Shown here: one piece after another, positions 52,131 through 62,959 of the stretch
Layout: each line of letters opens with the position of its first letter
How positions within the stretch are numbered: position 1 is the first letter of the stretch
Assembly (NCBI GenBank): GCA_012295275.1
Contig: CM022671.1
Span: forward strand, 3,003,386-3,067,385
Origin: Chrysomallon squamiferum
Taxonomy: Eukaryota > Mollusca > Gastropoda > Neomphalida > Peltospiridae
DNA: 64,000 nt
Direction: 5' to 3'
Notes under the pieces: model-generated
Told to the model about the DNA's origin: nothing
Databases searched by the model: none
The model's input: only the letters and a program-made list of their open reading frames with translations
Position numbers and translations under genes: made by a program

Positions 52131-52400
52131 GTGGCATGTTGGACAGAATTGCTTTGTTTGCCATTGGATGGTGTTGAAAACATCATCAAATCTCTACAAA
52201 GAATTGCTATGCCAAAAGCTAATGATTTGGTAGGTTATTTTGATTCGAGTTATATGAATGAACACTACAGGAAATTATTTAGAAACGGCAGTAACATCAT
52301 CAGTAACATTCTTGGACAGTTTCAAGCAGACGTCTGGTGTGCACTGGAGGCAACTCTCAGTGAGTGGGAAGGATGGAACAACACGTTTTTTTCACGGTGA
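52131..52400 (+). mobile_element. Remnant of MULE-like transposase
   Basis: An open frame of 89 codons contains LPLDGVENIIKSLQRI, LVGYFDSSYM and WEGWNNTFF. This order resembles the conserved C-terminal part of MULE/FLYWCH-type transposases, where a YFDDTYV-like motif is followed by WNxxxAT and RTNNxCEGWNN. Here the RTNNxC part is deleted, so ATLSE joins WEGWNN directly. It stops at 52,398-52,400. It is a non-functional fragment; the family call is from memory. Confidence 0.55.
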
Positions 52401-54309
52401 CTAGTCGGACTGGTATTAATGCTTTAAAGTTGGCTCGTCCCGTCTAAGGGGTAACAGACTATAAAAGCGTCACGTGACAAAGTGTTAATGATCTGAGGCA
52501 GTTTAAACTACTAAAAGACTAGTTTGTATCCACTAGAGAATAATAACGCAAACAAGAATTGAATATGAGTAATTGTTTCATGTATCACATAAATTAACCA
52601 TCAATGGCAAACAAATATAATTTAATCGTAAGATTCTTACGATATAATGCAAATGAAAATAACGCTGATATACGTTTTGCAAACATATAAATCATTATTT
52701 TATTTTATTTTATTTGTTAAATATTTTATAAATGCTGATATCAGGATAACTGTCAGATTTGTCTATTGAAGAAACAAAATATGAAAACTGTTCATCGTAT
52801 TTAACAACTCGTCTCAGTAACGGACATTTCTGTGGTCGTAAATTCCCCGAGAAGAAAAATTCTAACTAAAGAAATATACCTTTGTTATATACTGAATAGA
52901 GTTACAATAGATTTCTTGAGAATGCGAAAGTGATCACCACACATGGTCATTTGATAGCTGTCGTAGTAACTTTTAGATCACGCGAGTTTTCACGACTAAT
53001 TAAATAAATAAAAAAGGAAGATATTTTGTATCTTATGAGTTGAAACAAGATTATTAAAGTGGTTCCTTTAGTCGTGTTAAAACTGTCGTCTACTTTTTCA
53101 TTTTATTTTACTTTTTTTTTTTCATTATTTCAAATGCACTATAATAATTGTTATTAAAAGAAAAAAAAAAAGTATTTCCTTTGTTTATATATTTATTTAT
53201 TTAGTAGTGGTAATAGCTGTCGCGGTTGTTGATGTTGTTGTCGTTGTACTGTCTTAATGTTATCTTTTATCGAAACAGCCATTCATCATGATGCATTAAA
53301 TAGAAATTTAATATATTTAGCACCATATACGTTTTTCTAACAATTCATGTATATTGTGCATAAATGATTTTGTAAAAACCTTCGTTTAACCATTATCTTT
53401 AGAAACATGATTAACAAGGAAGACTGAAGTTTCTATTAAGCTTAACATTACATAAATCAACTAAAAAACAGTGAGTACGATTATATAATTTATTAGTAAC
53501 TTTAACAAAGTAATAAATATAAAAAAAATAAAAATAAAAATAAAACACTTTTTACATCACGGAAATTAGATATAAGTGAAAAATAGATTAATAACAAAGC
53601 CTACTATGGAAAGAAAACTTGCCCATGCAAACAAAACCTACAAAGTTAAAAGTCGCTGTATTTCTTTGTCAACTTAGCACAGGTGATAATACTTCTACGC
53701 AGATTAAAGTAGTTTTTATTAACTATTACTCGGTAAAACAAAAAATGTACTAATGTTATTTCAAGTTGACTGATAATATAGATCAAACGGCTAAAAAGGC
53801 AGAAGGAAAATTGTATATAGTAATAGTATGATATAGACTTTTGGTAAGCACTTTTGGCCAGGAAGAACGCCCTTCGATCTCTACCCCCATAAAAAATTAA
53901 AACAACCAAAGTTGGATAACAGATTTAAAGTTTGGTTTTATAATAGTTACATTTGGTATTTATTATCACGTTTATTTTTTTAAATTCCACATTATTTTGT
54001 ACTATTTTATACGTAACTTAAGGAAATCCTTCATTGTGTGATAGGACACTTCGTCGATAGAAATTTGTTTTGTAAAGTATGCGTTCTTGAATACATTTAC
54101 AAGCCAAAATGTTACCGCCAATAATATTTTCTTACTTACAGAATCATTTTTTTTAATTTTTTTTTTTTTTTTTTTTCATATTTAGCTGTATATAGTTAAA
54201 AAACGACATGATGAATTTTGTTACTGGTTTTAAATCACATAATGCAAATTTGTGCAATCCAACATTTATATTAACTGACTTTACAAAATGAAGATAAAAC
54301 TACAAGAGT

Positions 54310-54310
<1 letters not shown>

Positions 54311-54396
<86 letters not shown>
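54311..54396. repeat. (GA)n microsatellite
   Basis: About 86 bases of AG repeats with one interruption. The equivalent tract in copy B is at 60,363. Confidence 0.95.
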
Positions 54397-54400
<4 letters not shown>

Positions 54401-54402
<2 letters not shown>

Positions 54403-54780
54403 TTCTTATGAATTTTAAATTTGTCACTGGTACATGACAAAAATACGTATACACTTAGATAAGTATAAAACTAGATGATGCAGATAATTTACGAACACAT
54501 AATGATAATAATAGCACAATATCACAAAACGAACGAGTGCCTTACTACACATGCAATAAAGTGATCAACCTTAAACAAATAATAATAATAAAATAATAAA
54601 TTAAATAATAATAATAAGAAGAAGAAGAAGAAGACGACGAACAATAACAATAAGTAAATAAATAAATAGAAACCATCTACTAATCAAAGGAAAAAAGTAA
54701 TGGAATTTTTTAGCATGTGATTATGATCACATGCTGTAACTTTCCACTGCTGTTTGAATATAGCGATACAATCATTTTCG
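54401..54780. other. Non-coding DNA with AAT and AAG triplet tracts
   Basis: (AAT)n and (AAG)n runs at 54,580-54,635. No gene seen. Confidence 0.5.
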
Positions 54781-54813
54781 AGGAAAAGAAATACTATCCG
54801 GTTAAGAACAGAA

Positions 54814-54943
54814 TATAAATTTGTCGTTGTCTCGGGTTTGCTCAGTTAGAACAAAACACCCGACCTAAATGTGTGAATTCGCTATTCGGTTTTGTGATGT
54901 CAAACCGGGCTTAGAAACGATCAAGTAAGCAATGAAACATTAG
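54814..54943 (+). promoter_or_regulatory. Candidate promoter and 5' UTR exon with splice donor (copy A)
   Basis: TATAAAT at 54,814-54,820 lies about 125 bases upstream of a consensus donor, ATTAG/GTAAGT, at 54,943/54,944. The same TATA box, spacing and donor are kept in copy B (60,816 and 60,949) although the flanks have diverged. This is the pattern of a first non-coding exon. No + strand coding exon lies near enough to assign it to this copy. Confidence 0.4.
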
Positions 54944-54965
54944 GTAAGTAGATCTGTGCGAGTTT

Positions 54966-55108
54966 GAAGGTTATTTTTATTGCTTTGTTGTTGCTGCTGT
55001 TTTTATATTTCAATGTTATTTCAGATTTTTCTGTTGGTGCTGATAACGAAAATATTACTGATATTATTATCATTTTGACTGTTATTATTATAGTTATTGT
55101 TGTTGTTG

Positions 55109-55143
<35 letters not shown>

Positions 55144-57892
55144 ACTATTATTAATTTCTTAGTGTTCAAAACGGGTATTAAGTAGATTTCTGCGCGATCC
55201 TTACTGGGCGGTCGCCAGAGTGGACAGCATCAAAAAGTGCGGCCTTCAAAAATTCCCTCGTGTAGGTGATTTAAAAAATCTTTTTAAAGAAACTTAGTTT
55301 GATAACGTTTTATACATATCTCGCCACAAACTCGCTTTCGATTTCTGAATACTGATCACGGAGAAGTTTATCAAATTTTTGATGAAAAAATATTTTTTGT
55401 AAACGTCAGCAGTCAGCGATCATTGGAAAAATCTTAGATGAGTCAAGCAATCAAAATATGTTCCCCGTATAGACATGCTACTTTTGTGCTTAATTTCAAC
55501 AAATGTTATGTTTCCGAGCGAGGATTCTGTGGTTGCGAAAAACTGTTTACGTAATGCGGACGCAATTAACAGTGCATTGTTTTAAAGATGAACAAACAGT
55601 TCATCATTGATTGCTCTTGTACTTCAAAGGAAAATCCATCGAATAAAGTTATTTTAGCGGTAGGCATCAGTCACGAGGCTCACACCTTTAAACATCTTGG
55701 ATGTTTTATTAAGACTCAGCCTGGAGTAACAAGGTGCTTTAATGGCCACCTAACAAGGAATATAAATGCTAAATTGACAGCAATCTATATAAATCAATAA
55801 GTCTATCTATCCACTAGAGAAATAAACACAAGTTAAGGTTCATGTTAATTATTTAATTATGATAAACAGGTGACTTGATAATATTATATTATACAATCAC
55901 AAAACATATGTTTAAGTAATTTTGATTAATGATATGAGTAAGGTCATACAGGGAACCAAGACAAAATAAGAATCCGCACGAAGGAGAGATTAAAACCTTA
56001 AAACTTTAGGTATAATAAATGTTATTGACACAGGTTAATTGCACATTACATTCTTATCAAAATAACAATAGACAATTGCTTACCATACTCGTCCGTAAAG
56101 ACAATATCATTCAAAACCATTGGTTTCCCCGACTGATGAGATTTCGTGTTGACCTGTTCCTTTGCTCCTTAATTATTTGAACCTTGAATCTTGAAAAAAA
56201 TTAACGTGCTAATCAGAGCAAGCTATTGTGAAGCACGTCTATGACAGGCACGCTTTCTGACAGGTAACCTTAATTATCAAATACCAGCCCTTTTTCTAAG
56301 AACGCCATGGAGTTGAAAAACTGGCTAAAACAATAAAAAAACGTGTATATGGTTGAAGTAACAATTTGTTACGCAATTTCAATTCCGTGGCATCAAAATA
56401 AAAAACAGGATGTGATCGAGAAGTAACAAATTGTTACGTCTCAATTCCGTGTCAATCAAAAGTCCGTATCTAATGTCAAGTAATATTTGTAATCATCATT
56501 TTACGGAATCAATTTCATAGTTGTTAAAACAATTCATAAGGATCAATGAATCGAAACCGGCATATTTTACACAGTAATCATATGTATTTATAAACAGAAT
56601 TTTAGCGATTTCCTGTAACGTTGTCCGATTTTCCTACGTCACCTATATAGGTCAATTAGGCCTATATTTTATCTTTATAGGGGAATAATTTGCAAGTGAA
56701 TGTATTTATCCACTCGGTCTATGGCTGTAAATTATTGAATACATTTTACCAATCAACATGTTAGTGGCACATTGTAAACAACTTTTATTGGGTCAAGTGT
56801 TTGTCGATTGTGCTTCTCAAAACGTAACACGGTTAAGAAAGGTGATTGCAATACACAAGGAACAGAATGTGAAGTAAATGTTTCTAATGGGACCTCACTA
56901 TGACGAACACAGTATACCAACAGGTGGCGCCATAATATGAACTGTGGTATAAAGTTCATTTTACTGTAAGGTATTATAATCCAAGATGAACTTAGCGCCA
57001 TCTATTTGCACTCGTTTCTGTACTACAGAGTGGCCCAGGAAAGGTTTCCCTTTACCAAGCTGCCAGTAGATCACTTTAAAGATCACGGCAAAATCTGGCA
57101 CACAGTAGAATTATCCCCATAATATCCCCCCCCCCCACGTTAATGATGTATTTCAGATACTGAAAAGTTGATATTACAAAAAAGGCCACATTTGAGAAAA
57201 GGGGGGAAATATAAAAAGAAATTCAGCATGGAAGGAAGTTTTTATTTTTATTTTATGTTATACTGTGTTGTAATAAAGAAAATAATTAAAAGAGTTGTCT
57301 AATACAATACTGAACACCCCAGAATCTATATAGTTTTAAAGCCTTGTGTGTCTTAGCTTATAAATCTTTTAATTTAATAAATAAACATTGTAAAAAAAAA
57401 TTATATTTGTCCTGTCAATTATATAATATGGGTGTTGTTTATTATGACCGCGGGAAGAAAATATACAAGTATAATTACACAGACTGAACAAAATAACTGT
57501 AACTGTTACAAACCTGATAATGGATTGCTAATAATTATTTTGATTATCCAAAGTAGTGCATAAATTATTGATGAATTACTGTGGAATAAGGCAGATATAT
57601 TCGACTTTTTTCATGATACACCTCCACAAGTTTTTGATCTATTTAAGCTAAAGCATCTTCACGTTAATTTTCGATTTGAATTTTCAAGAGCTATTTACAT
57701 AGCTTCGATGTTCTTAAATCATGTTCTTCTGCCATTTTTTATTAGAGCGTGTGTTTGAATGTTTTGTAATTTTTCTTTTGATAGTAACAAATGATATAAC
57801 TAAAGCTGGTGTTAGACTCAGTAATATAGGCAGTTTCCAGTTTTACAAGTGCCCTCTATAAATTCAGAATAAGATTCACAGTATCTCATTAC
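54966..57892. other. Spacer between duplication copies A and B
   Basis: It holds (TTG)n/(TTA)n at 55,095-55,140, a less AT-rich patch at 55,195-55,570, a 70-codon frame at 55,588-55,800, and a C-run near 57,127. No recognisable gene. Confidence 0.5.
55588..55800 (+). CDS. Unrecognised 70-codon open frame
   Basis: It begins MNKQFIIDCSC and contains KHLGCFIKTQPGVTRCF. It is preceded by the least AT-rich part of the spacer. I see no homologue and no splice context, and the length is not unusual for chance. It may be a scrap of a transposon. Confidence 0.15.
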   Translation: MNKQFIIDCSCTSKENPSNKVILAVGISHEAHTFKHLGCFIKTQPGVTRCFNGHLTRNINAKLTAIYINQ

Positions 57893-59057
57893 TGTGCAAA
57901 CATATAAATCATTATGTTATTTTATTTGATTTGATTTGATTTTATTTGTTAAATATATTATATAAATGTTGATATCAGGATAACTGTAAGATTTTTGAAC
58001 TGAAGAAACAAGATAAGAAAACCATTAATTGTATTTCACAACTCGTCTCAATACCGGTTATTTCTGTGCAGTGGTCGTAATTCTAAAATAAGAAATACAC
58101 CTTTGTTTACATACTGAATAGATTAATATATATTTCTTGAGAATGCGAACGTGGTCACATGTGGTAGTTTGATATCTGACGTAGCAACCGTTAGATAACG
58201 CTAACATATTTTGTATTTTACGAGTTCAAACAAGATTATTAAACTGGTTCCCTTAGTCTTCTTAAAACTGTCGTGTACTTTATTTTATTTTATTTATTTA
58301 TTATTTTTATTTTTTTTGTTTTTTATATCAAAACACTATAATGATTATTATTAATAGAAAAAATGTATTATCTTTTTTGTTTATTTATTTATTTAATTAA
58401 TTTATTTATTAGTAGAATTAGCTGTCGCGGTCGTTGCTGTTGTTGTTGTTATACTATTTTGATGTGATTTTTTATTCATCATGATGCATTAAATATAAAC
58501 TTAATATATTAAGCACCAGACGACTAGACACAGTTCTCATTTAAGTTTTCAAATAATTCATGTCAGTAATATTGCATAAATTACTTTAAGTTTAAATTTT
58601 CGTTGAACTATTATCTTTAGAAACATGATTAACAAGAAAGAGTGAATAATCTATGAAATTTAACATTACATAAAAACGGTTCTTTGTCATCATAAATAAA
58701 GAAAAATGTCTTAAATTGCCATCTCGAAAGCATCTTTCAGTTATATACTTACTTTCGACTAATTAGTTATTTTATAATTTATGTTAAAGTACGACGTTTA
58801 TTTTCAGTAATCCAAACGATAATCTCTATAATTACATAAAGCAATGGCCTGATAAATAACAATACACGAGCAAAAATAGAGATTTTTTATATAAAAAGTA
58901 CGAATGACTAATTCTATTCATTGTATGTAATTTTAAATATTTCATTTTACATAAATAATTAATCTTAAAAATTCAATATTCGGAATAAACGATTGTTATA
59001 TATAATGAAAAATGCAGTTTTCAATTCCAACTGATGAAAAACAAGTTCCGAAAACTA

Positions 59058-59058
<1 letters not shown>

Positions 59059-59101
<43 letters not shown>
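59059..59101. repeat. (TA)n microsatellite
   Basis: Uninterrupted TA run abutting the transposon end at 59,102. Confidence 0.95.
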
Positions 59102-59104
<3 letters not shown>

Positions 59105-59460
59105 TGGTACCTCGTCTTACGAATGCCTCGACTTACGAGTTTTGGGAGTTACGAGCCAAAATCCGAGTTACGAGCGAGCTTAAGATACGCCGCCGCTAGT
59201 TGGTGCAACGAACAACACAACATCCGGCAGGCATCCCTGGTCTGTTGTGTTGTGCTCGCGTTTTGTGCAGTATTTTGCCAAATTTCTTTTTTTCTGACCG
59301 TGGATCCTAAGAAAGTGAGTGCAAAAGACAGTGCTGAGAAGAAGAAGAAGCGAATGATGTCAATTGAATTAAAGCTTGAATTCATAGAAAATTCGACTTG
59401 GCTAGGCAGTATGAGCATAGTACTTATACGATATGTATCATACTGAACCTGAAGGGTCGA
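59102..59460 (+). mobile_element. Pogo/Tigger-like DNA transposon, 5' end only
   Basis: It starts CACTGGTACCTCGTCTTACG directly after a TA, and continues with CGACTTACGAG and GAGTTACGAGC, the look of Tigger-type terminal repeats. An open frame follows with VDPKKVSAKDSAEKKKKR and MSIELKLEFIE. This matches the start of CENP-B/Tigger transposases (lysine-rich leader, then a SxExKLExI helix). It breaks off within about 20 residues and no inverted right end is visible by 60,000, so it is a truncated copy. Confidence 0.7.
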
Positions 59461-60359
59461 TAAAAGCTGTAAATCCAACTAAAGGCGTTAAAATAATCTG
59501 TCTGATCTCCAAGATAAATACACTTTACAAAAGCAAATTATTTCTTTACATTCTGTTTTATTTTGTTTTTATACAATATTTGTCATTTATAAATACATTT
59601 TTCTTATTTAAAAACACGGTACAAAAAATATAAAGAATGGTGGGGCTTTTTTTTTGGGGGGGGGGGGCTGGTAACAAACACTGAAATTTCCAGACTGCAC
59701 CCAGTATAGTAAGCACTGGGCAAAGTGTATATAATGATCCTTTCAACAGATTTTGGTGTCGATGAAATCAAACCAAACTCATTAACAGTAAATAATATTA
59801 AGCCATCCATGAATATGAAATGAAAAAAACCCCAACAACAACAATAGTAACTAATTAACTACCTAAATAAATAAAGAAAGAAAGAAAAAACAACAACAAC
59901 AACAGCAAAAATAATGCTTTATCACTACCAACAGCATCTTTTATTGGTTACACAAATTTAAACTGTAATCAATCATACATAATTATTAGTAGACAGAAAT
60001 GTTTAAAAGGCATTGCCTATCAGCTATTACCTTGGTAAAACAAAATATTTATTAATATTATTTCAAGTCGACTGATAATATATTCATATATGTGTGGAAA
60101 AAATAAGTCAAATGTCTAGAATGTTAGAGGAACGATTCTGTGTAGTAATAGTTTGGTGTCTACTTTTGATGAAAGAACTTTCGGCATAAATTAAAAAATC
60201 ATTGTTGTTGATTTTTTGTTTTTTTTCCATGTGCTTAGCTTAGAATAGTTCAAAAACGACATGATAAATTGTGTTGTTGTTATTCTTTTATATTATATAA
60301 TGGAAATTTGTCCAATCCAAGGATCTAATTGTTTACAAAATCAAGATAGAATTACAATG

Positions 60360-60490
<131 letters not shown>

Positions 60491-60815
60491 ATAACGAAAA
60501 CATAATGGTAATAAACAGAAGACAAAGGATAAGAGTTGTGAAGATTTGTGGTAACTTGACTGTGACACAATGTCACAAAACGAATAAGGGTCTTAGTACA
60601 TAAGCAATAAAGTGGCATCCGTAAAATAAATAAATAAATAAAAACAACCCATTAATCAAAATCAAAAGCCAAAAAAAAAAAAATAATAATTTTTTTACCA
60701 TGTGTTTACATAATTTACATTTCAACTGCTATTTGAATACATCAACAACAACAAAAAATAAATAAATAAATAAATAAATTTCGAGGAAAAGAAAAATTTC
60801 CGGCTGATAATAGTA

Positions 60816-60948
60816 TATAAATTTGTCGTTATATGTGGTTCGCTTACTTATAACAAAACGCCTGACCTAAATGTGTGAATCCGCTGTTTGGTTATACTGT
60901 GTCAAAACGGGCTTAGTAACGATCAAGGAAGCATATCCGAAATATTAA
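60816..60948 (+). promoter_or_regulatory. Candidate promoter and 5' UTR exon with splice donor (copy B)
   Basis: TATAAAT at 60,816-60,822 is preceded by GAAAAATTTCCGG, which resembles an NF-kB half-site. A GTAAGT donor starts at 60,949. The next + strand gene is the FN3 array gene at 62,960. A possible acceptor (TTTCTTTGTAG) lies at 62,822-62,832, so this could be its non-coding first exon. Spacing and conservation with copy A support that; it is otherwise inference. Confidence 0.45.
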
Positions 60949-60966
60949 GTAAGTAGATCTACGTGA

Positions 60967-61085
60967 ATTTGAATACTGGTAATTGTTTTATGTATCACAT
61001 AAATTAACCATCAATGGTAAAAAATATAATTTAATTGTAAGATTCTCACGATATAATGCAAATGGAAATAACGTTGATATATCCT
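60967..61085. repeat. Start of a third duplication unit (truncated)
   Basis: TAATTGTTT(T/C)ATGTATCACATAAATTAACCATCAATGG and the following 60 bases match 52,569-52,675. Confidence 0.8.
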
Positions 61086-62831
61086 ATTCTGATTAAGCCC
61101 ACTTGGTAATGTTAACTTTCTAACTAATCTTTTAGTTATTAAAACAAATTTGTTATTTAGTTTTCAAGCGTAAGTACCACAGAATAACCAACAGAAATAT
61201 ACTTGGCTATCTTCTACCAGCCAGCAAGTATGTTACATAAAAGACATTTAAACATAATTACCAATCCCTGAGTGATCCTTTGTGTTGAGTACACGTCCCT
61301 CAGACAACGTGACGCAAGACTGCGCACTGATCAAAGGACCGTCGACAAGACATGCTCCGAAATATAAAGTCTTGAACTGATGAAACACCACAGCAGCCCT
61401 TCTGAAATTTCTTTCTACTTTAAATGCTTATTCTAAGTTAGTTAATCCCAGTATTTATCTTTTTCACCATATTCCGACATTAATTAGTTAAACACTGAAG
61501 AACCGCAAAAATGTGAATTTGTAAACATGGTTATACATTAAAGCTTAATAAATATTACTGTAATATAATAATATACTAAATATAAAATGTAGCACACATT
61601 CTGCTTTAAATGGGCAGATAGAAATAAGTGTTTTACGAATTTTATGTAACGGACTAAAGAGATTACAAATTATGATGAAAAACAAGTCAGGCAAAGTGGC
61701 ACTAATGAGATTCCGTCACACTTGTCGATCACCATCACAAGTTAATTTGAAAGGTTATAAAGAGTCCGAAACTAGAGAAGATAAGGTGGAAAGTCCAGCT
61801 GCAAATCAGGCTGCAGAACCTCTGTACTGATTACAATATCGATCGTTGTAAACTTAACAACTTTCTCAGGTCTCTTGGCGACAACATTTGATTTGATAAC
61901 TGAGAGGCTGTAATGTGATTCTGAATTGCAAATGATTAACTGTTTTGTTAGAATGTTTGTCTTAGTTATTTCTGTTTAATATAACTGAGTATTTCTGTTT
62001 AATATAACTCACTTGTATGATTAATATACATAAAATAAGTTAACTATTTAAAAACCTTCAATTAAAATTTTACTGGAGTTTCGTAAACAAGTATCGAGTT
62101 TTATTGATTTATTTTCAAATAAATAATTATTCTTATACCTTTATATATATTTTTTCGCTACCCTGCTGAAAGATCCGATAATAAATTATATACTGACTCA
62201 GAAAATATTCATCATTTAGTTCTGAAGTTGATGCCAAATTCATATTTAAGTCTTGTATAATTATTTTTTATTAGATTATATCCGAACTGAGTGCTTGGTC
62301 TCCTTCTCAAACTGACAAGAGAAGTGTGAGAAAAAGTTAGTCCATGCATCTCTTGGTATTTCTGCATATCCATTTGTTTTAGTTTTTAACACTGATATAT
62401 ACAGAAATCTATTTTATGATTATTATTTACTGCCAAGGATCTCTTTTGGGTACCGCTGGCACGTAATCGATAAATCGTAATTTACGTCAATATTTGTCAT
62501 TTATCCTTTTTTCGTTATTCAGAGCATAATGATTTAAAATAAATCTGATGATAAATACAACAATAAATAATAACAGTAAGTCACCCAGTACAAACTTCCT
62601 TCTTCACTCTTTTCTTCAGTTTGACATTTGCTTCAGAAAATCCGCTCCTTTCAAATTATTGTAGACAGATTAGTAGACAGATTTTTGACATACCCATTTG
62701 TTTGATTATGCGACATCATTTTTGCTTAAATTTGATCATTGTATAAACCTTCTTTTTGTCATTTTTCTTATATACTCTTTTTTTTATTTTTATAATCCAC
62801 TTGAAATAATAATCTAAATATTTCTTTGTAG
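61086..62831. other. Non-coding DNA upstream of the FN3 gene
   Basis: Presumed intron or 5' flank. It is less AT-rich at 61,260-61,340 and 61,680-61,860, with no recognisable protein. It holds a dispersed copy of the FANCD2-upstream repeat at 62,553-62,649. Confidence 0.5.
62553..62649. repeat. Dispersed fragment of the FANCD2-upstream repeat
   Basis: It matches 49,501-49,603 and 51,127-51,228 (CAATAAATAATAAC, then CAGTACAAA, then TTTGACATTTGCTTCAGAAA, then ATCCGCTC). It diverges sharply on either side. Confidence 0.75.
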
Positions 62832-62959
62832 GTTATTAATATTATTGAAGAAAACATCAGTTAGTAATTGTGGATAAGGGTAATGTTATCATATCTCTTG
62901 GATACAAGCATGGACTGCTAAATTAGAAGAGGGATCCTGTTGTAACAAAATCAATAGTT

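Larger units (their letters stand above)
52559..54965. repeat. Segmental tandem duplication, copy A
   Basis: It matches 57,893-60,966 in ordered blocks: ACATATAAATCATTAT, GATATCAGGATAACTG, AACTCGTCTCA, TTTAGAAACATGATTAACAA, AACGACATGAT, the GA tract, TATAAATTTGTCGTT, and a GGGCTTAG...GTAAGTAGATCT end. Its first 115 bases also match 60,970-61,085, so the units are arranged head to tail. Confidence 0.8.
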
